Part shown: in pieces, positions 11,507 to 19,403 of the stretch | Layout: every line of letters starts with the position of its first letter | Numbering within the stretch: position 1 is the first letter of the stretch | Assembly (NCBI GenBank): GCA_017417045.1 | Contig: JAFPZZ010000036.1 | Coordinates: 1-32,052 of the forward strand | Length of the DNA stretch: 32,052 nucleotides | Reading direction: 5' to 3' | From: Bacillota bacterium | Lineage (GTDB): Bacteria; Bacillota; Clostridia; Peptostreptococcales; Anaerovoracaceae | The notes under the pieces: model-generated | Database searches by the model: none | What the model saw: only the letters and a program-made list of their open reading frames with translations | Told to the model about the DNA's origin: nothing | Position numbers and translations under genes: made by a program

Positions 11507-11545
11507 TTTATATCACCATCGACAAGCCTTGCTTGTGCCTGTCAA
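11507..11545 (-). promoter_or_regulatory. Candidate atp operon promoter with inverted-repeat operator
   Basis: On the minus strand an extended -10 (TGATATAAA, hexamer 11512-11507) would start transcription near 11500, giving a leader of about 80 bases to atpZ. A perfect TTGACA lies at 11545-11540, but the 27-base gap is too long for a normal -35. Between the two lies a perfect inverted repeat, ACAAGC-AAG-GCTTGT on that strand (11522-11536), which could bind a regulator. Further upstream, two overlapping TATAAT-like hexamers (about 11571-11580) are alternative promoters. Confidence 0.4.
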
Positions 11546-11646
11546 AAGCTTTTTCTTTTATCTTTGTTATTATATTATATAAGGCCGAATTATTGGCAAA
11601 TAAATTTGCGATAGCAGACTGATAACTATCTGATTTTTATATAAAG

Positions 11647-11694
11647 ACCGCCGCTTCGATAGATTTGTTCTATGCACCGCATAGCCGCGGTCCA
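11647..11694 (-). terminator. Weak terminator after the MFS gene
   Basis: Just past the MFS stop the minus strand can pair GACCGC with GCGGTC, with an inner CATAG/CTAT stem, and then runs into TTTATATAAAAA. The stem is imperfect and the T-tract is interrupted, so read-through into the atp operon is possible. Confidence 0.45.
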
Positions 11695-11695
11695 G

Positions 11696-12919
11696 CTATT
11701 TCGATCCTTCCGCTGAGCCTTTGCGGCTGTGGATCGTGCTGAACACCAGGGACAGCGCTATTCCCGCGGCGAAGAGCACGGCCGCGAGACGGAACGGCAG
11801 GAATGGATCGTAGTCGTAGATGAGTCCCGCGAAGAGCGCTCCGAAGACACTGCCGAACGAACCCAGCGAGTGGTAGAAGCCTATAAGGCTGTTGCTGTTC
11901 TCCGGTGTGGTCTGAGCGGCCGCGACGTTCTGCTGCAGGGGGTTCCTCACGGCGTTCGCGGTCGAGAAGAGTATGTACATGGCGGAGAAGGCCAGCTTGT
12001 TCTTTATGAAGATCATGGCTATCATGGGCAGGAGCTGCGCGGCGAGGACGGCCGGATAGCTCTTCATGATGTCGGTCTTCCTGATGAGCCACATGTTCAG
12101 CGTCATGTTGAGGATTATTGTCGTGACCGCGATCACAGCCTTGAAGGTCCCGTTGTAGGCGGAAGACATCCCGAGCTGGTCCTTGATGTAGTAATTGAAT
12201 ACCTGCTCGAGGCATACCTGCCCCATGCCCGCGAACACCACGGCGGAGAGGAAGAAGAACAGCTGCCTGTTCATGTAGTTCCTGGACTCTATGAAGGCGC
12301 TGAAGGGGTTGGCGTCCTTCAGCTCGAAGGGCTTCTCGGGCTTATGTTTGAAGGACGTATCGTCTATAGTCAGCAGGTGGAACAGGATGCCCCCGGCCGC
12401 GAGGAAGATTATCATGCCTATGATGGTCGTATTGACTGAGATCACGCCGAGCATGCCGCCGAGGAAATAACCGACAGCGCTGGCAACGCTCTGGACCATC
12501 TGATTGACGGTGAGAGCCCTGGACCTGACTTCGCCGGGCTGGGAGGTGTTGATGATATAGTTTGGCAGCGCGGTATAGAGGCCGCCGACGAAGATCCCCG
12601 AGATCGAGCGGCCTATGATGGCCATGGCTCCGTTCGTGCAGAAACCGAATATGGTCTGTCCGACTATGTATCCGAAGGCGCCGAGCACCATGAGTTTTCT
12701 AGTCGAGACGTAGTTGCAGAGCTTGCCCCAGAACGGAGAGCTCAGGAAGGACGTGATGCACATCGCGGCGAAGGCGGTCCCGAAGAGCGAGCTGTCAAGG
12801 CCTCTTTCTATTATCATGGTCGGGGTCACAGGATGCGCCATGGACCCGCCTATCCCGAACACCGCAACTGCTATGCAGAGCGGCAGGTATAGGTTCTTTT
12901 CCTGAAGTCTTTTGATCAC
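11696..12919 (-). CDS. Major facilitator superfamily transporter (probable efflux permease)
   Basis: A 407-residue inner-membrane protein with about twelve hydrophobic helices and a central cytoplasmic loop around residues 190-210 (DDTSFKHKPEKPFELKDANP). The N-terminal half has an MFS-like RSISGIFVGGLYTALPNYI segment in the helix 4 region. The distribution of helices and the GSFGSVFGALFAGLIYD stretch resemble drug or metabolite exporters, but no substrate can be named. Translation starts at GTG (12917-12919) with AGGGAG six bases upstream. It sits between wecB and the atp operon, two blocks that are often adjacent in Bacillota, so it may be an insertion into that order. Confidence 0.8.
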   Translation of the reverse strand: MIKRLQEKNLYLPLCIAVAVFGIGGSMAHPVTPTMIIERGLDSSLFGTAFAAMCITSFLSSPFWGKLCNYVSTRKLMVLGAFGYIVGQTIFGFCTNGAMAIIGRSISGIFVGGLYTALPNYIINTSQPGEVRSRALTVNQMVQSVASAVGYFLGGMLGVISVNTTIIGMIIFLAAGGILFHLLTIDDTSFKHKPEKPFELKDANPFSAFIESRNYMNRQLFFFLSAVVFAGMGQVCLEQVFNYYIKDQLGMSSAYNGTFKAVIAVTTIILNMTLNMWLIRKTDIMKSYPAVLAAQLLPMIAMIFIKNKLAFSAMYILFSTANAVRNPLQQNVAAAQTTPENSNSLIGFYHSLGSFGSVFGALFAGLIYDYDPFLPFRLAAVLFAAGIALSLVFSTIHSRKGSAEGSK

Positions 12920-12942
12920 GTTATTCTCCCTGAAATAATACT

Positions 12943-12975
12943 GGCCGCGCGACCCTTCCGAGGGGTCTTGCGGCC
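12943..12975 (-). promoter_or_regulatory. Stable hairpin in the MFS gene leader
   Basis: GGCCGC pairs with GCGGCC and, inside it, GACCC pairs with GGGTC, around a seven-base loop. On the minus strand the hairpin ends 23 bases before the GTG start and about a dozen bases before the AGGGAG ribosome binding site. It is followed by AGTATTATTT rather than a clean T-tract, so it may be an attenuator, a stabilising stem, or a weak terminator for wecB. Confidence 0.5.
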
Positions 12976-13032
12976 GGTGCTTTGAGTCTGCGCAGTTTGA
13001 TCGAGCAGTTTTATTGTACTCGTCTAATAATA

Positions 13033-13059
13033 ATTATATTTCAATAATACTTTGTGCAA
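13033..13059 (-). promoter_or_regulatory. Candidate promoter for the MFS gene
   Basis: In an AT-rich stretch downstream of wecB the minus strand carries TTGCAC (13059-13054) and TATAAT (13038-13033). The spacer is 15 bases, shorter than ideal. The leader would run about 110 bases and include the hairpin at 12943-12975. Confidence 0.4.
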
Positions 13060-13094
13060 TATTTAGGGGTCATTCAACAATATTTTTGGACTTG

Positions 13095-14213
13095 TTAAAC
13101 AGCTTCGAAGTACTTTTTTATCTCCGCCACTATGCGCTCGCAGGCATGGCCGTCTCCGTACGGATTGCTCGCGTGCGCCATCTTAAGATATGAGGCCTCG
13201 TCGGTGAGCAGTTCTTTGGCCATGGAATATACAGACTGACGCTCGACTCCGGCGAGCCGTGCGGTGCCGGCCTCTATGGCCTCTGGCCTTTCCGTTTCCC
13301 TGCGGACCACGAGAACGGGCTTTCCCAGCGCGGGCGCCTCCTCCTGCATCCCGCCCGAATCGGTCAGAATGAAGTAAGACCTCGCCTGCAGGTTCACGAA
13401 GGGCTGATAGCTCAGGGGATCTATAAGGTGGACGTTTCGGAGCCCGCCCAGATACTTCGCCGCGGCGTCCCTGACCTTCGGGTTCAGGTGCACGGGATAG
13501 ACTATCTCGACGTCATCGAACTCGCGAGCGATATCGGCGAGAGCGTTGAATATGTTCGCCATGTACTCACCGAGATTCTCTCTCCTGTGGCAGGTGACGG
13601 TTATGACCCTCTTGTTTTCGAAATCGATATTTTTTAGCGTCTCATCCTCGAACTCGTAGGGGCGGCCCGCGACGTCGAGCAGGGCGTCAATTACGGTGTT
13701 GCCTGTGACGGGTATGCGGGAGGCGTCGACGCCCTCCCTGAGCAGGTTCTGCCTGTTCCTCTCGGTGGGCGCGAAGTAGAGCTCCGCTATCCTTGAGACG
13801 AGCAGCCTGTTCATCTCCTCAGGGAAGGGGGAGTACTTGTCGTAGGTCCTGAGCCCGGCCTCGACGTGGCCGACCGGGATCTGCTGGTAAAAGCAGGCCA
13901 GCGCGGTTATGAAGGTGGTCGTGGTATCTCCGTGGACGAGCACCATGTCGGGCTTTTCTTTCAGGAGCACGGGCTCTATGCCGCTCAAAACGTTTGCGCT
14001 TATCATCGTCAGCGTTTGATTCGGCTTCATGATGTCCAGGTCGTAGTCCGGATTTATGTCGAAGAGCTCAAGGACCTGGTCCAGCATGCTCCTGTGCTGC
14101 GCCGTTACGCAGACTACGGACTCTATCTCGGGATCGGCCTCCAGCTTCTTGACTAGGGGAGCCATCTTGATGGCTTCCGGCCTGGTACCGAAGACGCTCA
14201 TTATCTTTATCAT
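13095..14213 (-). CDS. wecB: UDP-N-acetylglucosamine 2-epimerase (non-hydrolysing)
   Basis: A 372-residue cytoplasmic enzyme that interconverts UDP-GlcNAc and UDP-ManNAc, the precursor of ManNAc-containing wall polymers. The N-terminal Rossmann fold starts with VFGTRPEAIKMAPLV, followed by VHGDTTT and the active-site stretch GHVEAGLRTYDKYSPFPEEMNR. The C-terminal half has the UDP-binding LTDSGGMQEEAPALGKPVLV segment and ETERPEA. Length is normal. Its ATG overlaps the wecA stop (ATGA), so the two enzymes are translationally coupled and presumably feed the same polymer pathway. In Bacillus the equivalent gene is called mnaA. Confidence 0.96.
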   Translation of the reverse strand: MIKIMSVFGTRPEAIKMAPLVKKLEADPEIESVVCVTAQHRSMLDQVLELFDINPDYDLDIMKPNQTLTMISANVLSGIEPVLLKEKPDMVLVHGDTTTTFITALACFYQQIPVGHVEAGLRTYDKYSPFPEEMNRLLVSRIAELYFAPTERNRQNLLREGVDASRIPVTGNTVIDALLDVAGRPYEFEDETLKNIDFENKRVITVTCHRRENLGEYMANIFNALADIAREFDDVEIVYPVHLNPKVRDAAAKYLGGLRNVHLIDPLSYQPFVNLQARSYFILTDSGGMQEEAPALGKPVLVVRRETERPEAIEAGTARLAGVERQSVYSMAKELLTDEASYLKMAHASNPYGDGHACERIVAEIKKYFEAV

Positions 14214-15412
14214 TTATCGTCCCTTTCGGCGCCCTCTTCGGCGTCCTCATCCTTTTCGCGCTCGCGCATGAAGAAGAAGTCCATGGACTCCTCCCTGGCC
14301 TCTTCGGCTCTCAGGGCCTCCTCCATGCTGGAATACTGTATGAGAGGATCGTTCACGTGGGCCGCGGCCTCTCTCGCCGCGATGAGATCGTCCTCGTCTA
14401 TCCTGATCCCGAGGAAGATGAATATGAGGACCGAAGCTATGAGCAGGAGCACTATGGCCTCGATCTTGAGCTTCATAGTCCAGAGTATGCCGGCCATGCC
14501 CATTATCGCGCAGATGCAGTAGAGCGTGAGCACAGTGCGCCTCTGTCCGAAGCCCATGGCGAGTATCCTGTGGTGCAGATGGCCCTTGTCGGCCTCGAGG
14601 AAGGATCTGTGGTGTATGGTGCGCCTGACTACGGCAAACACGGTGTCGAAGATGGGCACCGCGAAGATTATCATCGGGAGTATGGTAGCGAAGAGAGTGA
14701 CGCTCTTGGTCGGAGTGTCTCCTATCATGGAGACGGAGGCCAGAAGAAGCCCCAGCAGGTTGGAACCGCTGTCTCCCATGAATATCTTCGCCGGGTTGAA
14801 ATTGAACACGAGAAAACCGAGGCAGGCCCCCGCTACGCCGAGTATCAGCATAAGGGTGATGTCGCGGTTGGTGTAGATCGAGATGTAGGCTATGGCCATG
14901 CTCGCGATGAGAGTCATGCCCGCCGCGAGGCCGTCCAGTCCGTCGATGAGGTTGATGCAGTTGGTTATGGCCACGATCCATATCAGCGTGACCACGAGCG
15001 ACACTGCCGGAGAGAAGCTTATATATTCAGGCCCTATGGGAAGGAAGTTCGCCATACCTCTGATCTGCATGCTGTCGACCCAGAGTATGACGCCGCAGGC
15101 GAGCTGTCCTACGAGCTTCAGCTTCGCCGGGATGTCCCAGATGTCGTCCGCCATGCCCACGAGGAGCATCAAAGTTGCCGCGGCGTAGACGCCGACGAGC
15201 TGGCGGTCGAGAGGTCTCAGGAAGATCGCCGTAGAGATGAAGCCCGCGTATATGGCGAGACCGCCGAACCTTGGAGTCGGCTTCTTGTGTACCCTGCGGT
15301 TGTCCTTCGGTATATCCATGGCTCCTATCTTAGGGGCCAGTTTTATACATACAGGCGTGATCACGAGGCTAAGAAGATTAGCCAGAAGAAACGCCTTTAC
15401 GAAATCGTTCAT
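14210..15412 (-). CDS. wecA: Undecaprenyl-phosphate GlcNAc-1-phosphate transferase (MraY/WecA family)
   Basis: A multi-span membrane enzyme of the MraY/WecA/TagO family that transfers GlcNAc-1-P from UDP-GlcNAc to undecaprenyl phosphate, the first step of many cell-surface polymers. Family motifs are visible: the DD pair in GMADDIWDIP, NLIDGLDGLAAG, FMGDSGSNLLG, and the HLHHRIL motif in the last cytoplasmic loop. A hydrophilic Glu-rich tail of about 60 residues follows the last helix. The frame extends upstream to a GTG at 15520, but the added 36 residues are Arg/Ser-rich and unlike the family. I take the ATG at 15412, although its ribosome binding site is weak. It overlaps wecB and lies about 110 bases after comEB. 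Confidence 0.93.
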   Translation of the reverse strand: MNDFVKAFLLANLLSLVITPVCIKLAPKIGAMDIPKDNRRVHKKPTPRFGGLAIYAGFISTAIFLRPLDRQLVGVYAAATLMLLVGMADDIWDIPAKLKLVGQLACGVILWVDSMQIRGMANFLPIGPEYISFSPAVSLVVTLIWIVAITNCINLIDGLDGLAAGMTLIASMAIAYISIYTNRDITLMLILGVAGACLGFLVFNFNPAKIFMGDSGSNLLGLLLASVSMIGDTPTKSVTLFATILPMIIFAVPIFDTVFAVVRRTIHHRSFLEADKGHLHHRILAMGFGQRRTVLTLYCICAIMGMAGILWTMKLKIEAIVLLLIASVLIFIFLGIRIDEDDLIAAREAAAHVNDPLIQYSSMEEALRAEEAREESMDFFFMREREKDEDAEEGAERDDK

Positions 15413-15523
15413 GTCGTTTGATGTTCTGATCTGCGGCCTGGAAACGGCCTGCGCAGCAAATTGCGGCAGTGAAAGACCCGCGCGATGCGATCTGCGCAGC
15501 ATGGAGCCGCGCGAAAGCACGGA

Positions 15524-15985
15524 CTACTGATCTTTGCCGCCGAGGACTTCTATGACGAGACCCGCCTCCGCAGCCATGGACTGGGCGAGCTCGTCGGGAT
15601 AGGATTCCTTTATCACAACGCGTTTTATCCCCGCGTTTATGATCATCTTGGTGCATATGACGCAGGGCTGCGTGGTGCAGTAGAGGGTGCCTCCCTCTAT
15701 GCTGTTGCCCATGCAGGCGGCCTGTATGATGGCGTTCTGCTCGGCGTGGAGCCCTCTGCAGAGCTCGTGCATCTTGCCGGAGGGGACTCCGAGCTGCTGT
15801 CTGAGGCAGCCGGTCTCCGAGCAGTGCCTTATGCCCTTTGGCACGCCGTTGTAGCCCGTAGCTATGACCCTGTTGTCCTTGACGATGACTGCGCCGACGC
15901 CTCTTCTCAGGCAGGTCGAGCGCTTTCTGGCGAGCTCGGCGAACTCCATGAAGTATTCGTCCCAGCTCGGTCTTTTTTCTTCCAT
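15524..15985 (-). CDS. comEB: dCMP deaminase family protein (ComEB-like)
   Basis: A zinc-dependent cytidine/deoxycytidylate deaminase-fold enzyme, expected to convert dCMP to dUMP for thymidylate synthesis. With the start at 15985 (153 residues), the catalytic HAE motif lies at residues 80-82 ([10 protein letters not shown]) and the zinc-binding PCVIC at about 107-111. An additional His/Cys cluster (HCSETGC near residues 54-60) is typical of dCMP deaminases. A second in-frame ATG at 16000 adds five residues. Each ATG has its own GGAG because the ribosome-binding region is duplicated. A comEB-wecA-wecB order ahead of atp genes is familiar in Clostridia. Confidence 0.9.
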   Translation of the reverse strand: MEEKRPSWDEYFMEFAELARKRSTCLRRGVGAVIVKDNRVIATGYNGVPKGIRHCSETGCLRQQLGVPSGKMHELCRGLHAEQNAIIQAACMGNSIEGGTLYCTTQPCVICTKMIINAGIKRVVIKESYPDELAQSMAAEAGLVIEVLGGKDQ

Positions 15986-16014
15986 TATCTTAAGCTCCAT
16001 TTATCTTAAGCTCC
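15985..16014 (-). repeat. Duplicated ribosome binding site upstream of comEB
   Basis: The 14-mer TTATCTTAAGCTCC occurs at 15985-15998 and again at 16001-16014. Read on the minus strand each copy contains GGAG followed about ten bases later by an in-frame ATG, so comEB has two complete, nearly identical start regions 15 bases apart. Confidence 0.88.
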
Positions 16015-16073
16015 GTTGTATTTCAGGCGCCGGATGCCCGGGACGCTGCTAATGATCCCTTATCGGGAAAGGC

Positions 16074-16931
16074 TCAGCTCTTCAGCGTCTCCCTGGCGAA
16101 AAAGACCTCGTCCAGGTAGAGTCCATGGGGAGGGGCCGTATGACCGGCAAGGCCGCGGTCGCCCTTCTCGAGAGCCTCGGAAACGCTCTGAACGTCCCTC
16201 TTGCCCTGTCCTACCTCGACCAGGGTCCCGACTATGATGCGCACCATGTTGTAGAGGAAGCCGTTGCCGGAGACTGAGATCCGAAGCTCGTAGGGAAACT
16301 GGGGATCGTCTCCCGGCTCGAGCCTGTCAAGGAAGCCTCCGAAGGCGTCCCTGGGGCTCTCCTCCGCGGGATATATGTTCAGGTCGATGCCGTATATCTT
16401 CCTTACCGTGCTCTCCTGGGGAGTGCTCCCGCTGCTCATGAAAGCCGCGAAATCATGCTCTCCCGAGAGCAGGCGCGCCGCCGAGCTCATAGCGACCAGG
16501 TCCAACGGACCCTGCAGCTGATAGAACCTCGTCCTCCTGAACACGGACTTCACCGGACTGACGTAGATGCGGTAGATATATCTCTTTCCCTCGCTGCTGT
16601 AGCGCGCGTGAAAACCCTCCGGCATCTCTTCGGCCGAGAGGACGCGCACGTCCCCTATGCCTTCGAGCCTGCCAAAGGAAAGTCTGTCGTTGACGGCCTT
16701 CGCGAGCCTCTCCGTAGGTATCCCGTCGTCCGGGATAACGAGGCTTGCGCACTGGCCGAGGGCGTGTACCCCCGCATCGGTGCGGCTGGTACCGTCCAGC
16801 TTCACCTCGAAGCCGAGAAGCTCTGAGAGCGCGGCCTCGAGAGTGCCGCAGACGGTGCGCTTATCCGGCTGGCGCTGCCAGCCCGAAAAGTCCGTGCCGT
16901 CGTAGGCTATCTTAAGCAGTATGTTGCGCAT
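16074..16931 (-). CDS. truA: tRNA pseudouridine(38-40) synthase
   Basis: TruA isomerises uridines 38-40 of the tRNA anticodon stem-loop to pseudouridine. The 285-residue protein starts with the family motif LKIAYDGTDFSGWQRQP and has the catalytic aspartate Asp52 in GTSRTDAGVHALGQ. Later motifs include the RYIYRIY strand and FLYNMVRIIVGTLVEVGQG near the C-terminus. Length is slightly above the usual 245-270 because of a loop around residues 190-205. It lies 22 bases after glnS, so both probably share the glnS promoter. Confidence 0.95.
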   Translation of the reverse strand: MRNILLKIAYDGTDFSGWQRQPDKRTVCGTLEAALSELLGFEVKLDGTSRTDAGVHALGQCASLVIPDDGIPTERLAKAVNDRLSFGRLEGIGDVRVLSAEEMPEGFHARYSSEGKRYIYRIYVSPVKSVFRRTRFYQLQGPLDLVAMSSAARLLSGEHDFAAFMSSGSTPQESTVRKIYGIDLNIYPAEESPRDAFGGFLDRLEPGDDPQFPYELRISVSGNGFLYNMVRIIVGTLVEVGQGKRDVQSVSEALEKGDRGLAGHTAPPHGLYLDEVFFARETLKS

Positions 16932-16953
16932 GCTACGCGGCTTTAAGGCCAGG

Positions 16954-18636
16954 CTACTTGCCCGGCTTATAGGAGCTCTTGAGCCCGACGATCTGGTTGA
17001 ATACCGGAGCGCCCTCCCTGCTCAGCACGGTGTCGGCGACGTAATAGCCGTTCCTGAAGAACTGGAAGCGCTCGCCCGCCTTCGCCTTGAGGAGCTCTGG
17101 CTCCGCCTTGGCGTCGAACTCAGTCCTGGAATTGGGATCGAACTCGTTGAAGCCGGTCTCGGGATTGTAGTTGGCGAGGTAGCCGAACTCGCGGACGTGT
17201 ACGTCCTCGGCGGAATTCGCGTCTACCCAGTGTATGGTGCCCTTTACCTTGCGTGAATCCGCTCCGGGAGTTCCGGACTTGGTATCGGGATCGTAGGTGC
17301 AGTGTATCTCGGTGATATTTCCCTTGCCGTCCTTCTCAAAGCCGGTGCAGGTCACGAAATACGCTCCCTTGAGGCGCACCTCGTTGCCGGGGAAGAGCCT
17401 GAAGTACTTCTTGGGGGGATCCTCCATGAAGTCCTCGGCCTCTATATAGAGCTCCCTGCTGAAGGGCATCATGCGGGTGCCCTTGGAGGGATCGTTCGCG
17501 TCGTTCTCGATGGGAAGGAGCTCGCTCTGTCCCTCGGGGTAATTGTCGATTATGAGCTTGATCGGATGGAGCACGACCATGCGGCTCTCGGTCTTGTCCT
17601 TGAGGTCGTCCCTGATGAAGAACTCGAGCTGTCCCATGGGTATGCTGCTGTTGGCCTTGGAGACTCCGACGGCTTCGCAGAAGTTCTTGAGGGCCTGCGG
17701 GGTATATCCGCGGCGCCTCATCGCGGCTATTGTGCAGAGCCTGGGATCGTCCCAGCCCTCGACCTGACCGGATTCGACGAGCTTCCTGATATACCTCTTG
17801 CTCATGATGGTGTTCTCAAGGTTGAGCTTTGCGAACTCTATCTGCTTGGGGGGCTCGGGCCATTCGAGCTCCTCGAGCACCCAGTTGTAGAGAGGCCTGT
17901 GATCCTCGAACTCGAGCGAGCAGAGCGAATGCGTGATGCCCTCGACCGCGTCCTCGATGGGATGCGCGAAGTCGTACATTGGGTATACGCACCACTTATC
18001 GCCGGTGTGGTGATGGCTCACGTGGAGCACGCGGTAGATCACGGGATCCCTCATGTTGATGTTGGGGGAGGCCATGTCGATCTTGGCCCTTATGCAGACC
18101 GCTCCGTCCTCGTACTTGCCGTCCCTCATATCGTGGAAGATCTGCAGGGACTCCTCGGCGGGCCTGTCCCTCCAGGGGCTGTTCTTGCCCGGCTCGGTGA
18201 GAGTTCCGCGGCTCTCCTTTATCTCGTCGGGAGTCATCTCGCAGGCAAAGGCCTTGCCCTTCTTGATGAGCTCCTCGCAGCATTCGTACATCTTGCCGAA
18301 GTAATCGGAAGCGTAATTGAGATTGGCCCACTGGAAGCCCATCCATCTGATGTCTTCCTCGATGGATCCAACGTATTCTTCCTCCTCCTTCGCGGGGTTG
18401 GTGTCGTCGTAGCGCAGATTGCAGGTGCCGCCGTACTTGATCGCGGTTCCGAAATCTATGCAGAGCGCTTTGACGTGACCGATGTGAAGATAACCGTTGG
18501 GCTCCGGAGGAAACCTTGTGGTGATCGGACGGGAGTAGACCTGGTTCTTAAGGTCCTCGTCGATGATGTCATGAATGAAATTCCCGGCCATCACAGCAGC
18601 GCCGGAAGTTTCGCCATTTCTTGTTTCCTCAGCCAT
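16954..18636 (-). CDS. glnS: Glutaminyl-tRNA synthetase
   Basis: GlnRS charges tRNA-Gln directly with glutamine. The 560-residue class I synthetase has the HIGH motif at residues 51-54 (PPEPNGYLHIGH), an IMSKRY version of KMSKS near residues 275-281, and the bacterial GlnRS C-terminal beta-barrel region (GTIHWV). The match to the E. coli-type enzyme length (about 554) and the PPEPNG context distinguish it from GluRS. AAGGAG lies before the ATG, and an excellent promoter is visible about 60 bases upstream. Many Bacillota lack glnS and use the Glu-tRNA amidotransferase route, so its presence is informative about lineage. Confidence 0.95.
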   Translation of the reverse strand: MAEETRNGETSGAAVMAGNFIHDIIDEDLKNQVYSRPITTRFPPEPNGYLHIGHVKALCIDFGTAIKYGGTCNLRYDDTNPAKEEEEYVGSIEEDIRWMGFQWANLNYASDYFGKMYECCEELIKKGKAFACEMTPDEIKESRGTLTEPGKNSPWRDRPAEESLQIFHDMRDGKYEDGAVCIRAKIDMASPNINMRDPVIYRVLHVSHHHTGDKWCVYPMYDFAHPIEDAVEGITHSLCSLEFEDHRPLYNWVLEELEWPEPPKQIEFAKLNLENTIMSKRYIRKLVESGQVEGWDDPRLCTIAAMRRRGYTPQALKNFCEAVGVSKANSSIPMGQLEFFIRDDLKDKTESRMVVLHPIKLIIDNYPEGQSELLPIENDANDPSKGTRMMPFSRELYIEAEDFMEDPPKKYFRLFPGNEVRLKGAYFVTCTGFEKDGKGNITEIHCTYDPDTKSGTPGADSRKVKGTIHWVDANSAEDVHVREFGYLANYNPETGFNEFDPNSRTEFDAKAEPELLKAKAGERFQFFRNGYYVADTVLSREGAPVFNQIVGLKSSYKPGK

Positions 18637-18683
18637 TTTCAGTTCTCCTTAACTGTTGCCAGAAAAATGTATACAGATAAGTA

Positions 18684-18712
18684 ATTATATATCGACGGGG
18701 CCTATTATGCAA
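18684..18712 (-). promoter_or_regulatory. Promoter of glnS-truA
   Basis: On the minus strand TTGCAT (18712-18707), a 17-base spacer and a consensus TATAAT (18689-18684) are present. Transcription would start near 18677, leaving a leader of about 40 bases with AAGGAG before the glnS ATG. Confidence 0.8.
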
Positions 18713-18745
18713 AGATGAAATTATTTTGCAAAACTGTAAAAACGC

Positions 18746-18774
18746 TTGAATTATTTTGGTTTATCTGGTAATTT
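18746..18774 (+). promoter_or_regulatory. Promoter of the Lrp/AsnC regulator gene
   Basis: TTGAAT (18746-18751), a 17-base spacer and TAATTT (18769-18774) face the regulator gene. The start would be near 18781, with AGGAG at 18812-18816. It lies back to back with the glnS promoter, so the regulator could act on both in this 187-base divergent region. Confidence 0.6.
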
Positions 18775-18823
18775 TAAAAATTGAAAGAATTCATCGCAGC
18801 ACGCCCTTTTCAGGAGAATCATC

Positions 18824-19285
18824 ATGAATCTGGATTCCATAGACGTAAAGATACTGGAAGTTCTGCAGCAAAACGCCAGAGTCTCGGTCTCCGAGCTCTC
18901 CAAAAGAGTTAATCTCTCGCTCTCAGCTGTAAGCGAAAGGCTGAAAAAACTCGAGAACAGCGGCATAATCGAGCAGTACACGACCATACTCGATCCCGTC
19001 GCAATGAACAAGCAGGCCAGCGCGATCATGATGGTCAGCCTCGACGATCCCAGCAGCTCCGAGGACTTCCTCCAGTTCGTGATGAGCAACCCCGAGGTGC
19101 TCGACTGCTACTATCTCGCGAGCGAGTACGACTACTGCATAAAGATCGTCACTGGGACGAACGCCGAGCTCGAAGCGATACTCAACAAGATCAAATCGGT
19201 CTCCACGATAAAGCGCACCGTCACGAACGTCGTGCTGCGCACCGTGAAGCAGCAGTACTCGATAGCGCCCGTCGCGAACAGATGA
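18824..19285 (+). CDS. Lrp/AsnC family transcriptional regulator
   Basis: A 153-residue protein with the standard Lrp/AsnC layout. An N-terminal helix-turn-helix domain occupies about residues 4-50 (DVKILEVLQQNARVSVSELS, then SAVSERLKKLENSGII), and a C-terminal RAM ligand-binding/oligomerisation domain about residues 65-145 (ASAIMMVSLD, YDYCIKIVTG). Such proteins sense amino acids and often control their own gene and a neighbour. The gene is divergent from glnS with only about 30 bases between the opposing -35 boxes, so autoregulation, and possibly glnS control, is plausible. AGGAG stands seven bases before the ATG. The effector cannot be predicted. Confidence 0.93.
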   Translation: MNLDSIDVKILEVLQQNARVSVSELSKRVNLSLSAVSERLKKLENSGIIEQYTTILDPVAMNKQASAIMMVSLDDPSSSEDFLQFVMSNPEVLDCYYLASEYDYCIKIVTGTNAELEAILNKIKSVSTIKRTVTNVVLRTVKQQYSIAPVANR

Positions 19286-19350
19286 GCTCCTGCAGAGGCG
19301 CAGTGAACGAGTAGCTGCGTAACTCCAGGTATAATACCACTTGTGACCAA

Positions 19351-19400
19351 AGCGCTGCCGCGAGGCCTTCTCGGACCAGAGAGCTCGTCGCAGAGCGTTA
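19351..19400. repeat. Imperfect hairpin with AGCGCT/AGCGTT ends
   Basis: AGCGCT at the left can pair with AGCGTT at the right (one G-T pair), followed by pairing of CGCGAG with CTCGTC-type bases and a loop around CCTTCTCGGACCAG. The stem has bulges. It may be a folded part of a transcript leading into the structure at 19404, or a degenerate palindromic repeat. Confidence 0.45.
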
Positions 19401-19403
19401 GAC

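Noticed and set aside
11540..11545. TTGACA as an ordinary -35 for the atp promoter
   Set aside because: The nearest downstream -10 is 27 bases away, and the hexamers at normal spacing are poor.
15413..15520. N-terminal extension of wecA to the GTG at 15520
   Set aside because: The added residues are not hydrophobic or family-like and no ribosome binding site precedes the GTG.
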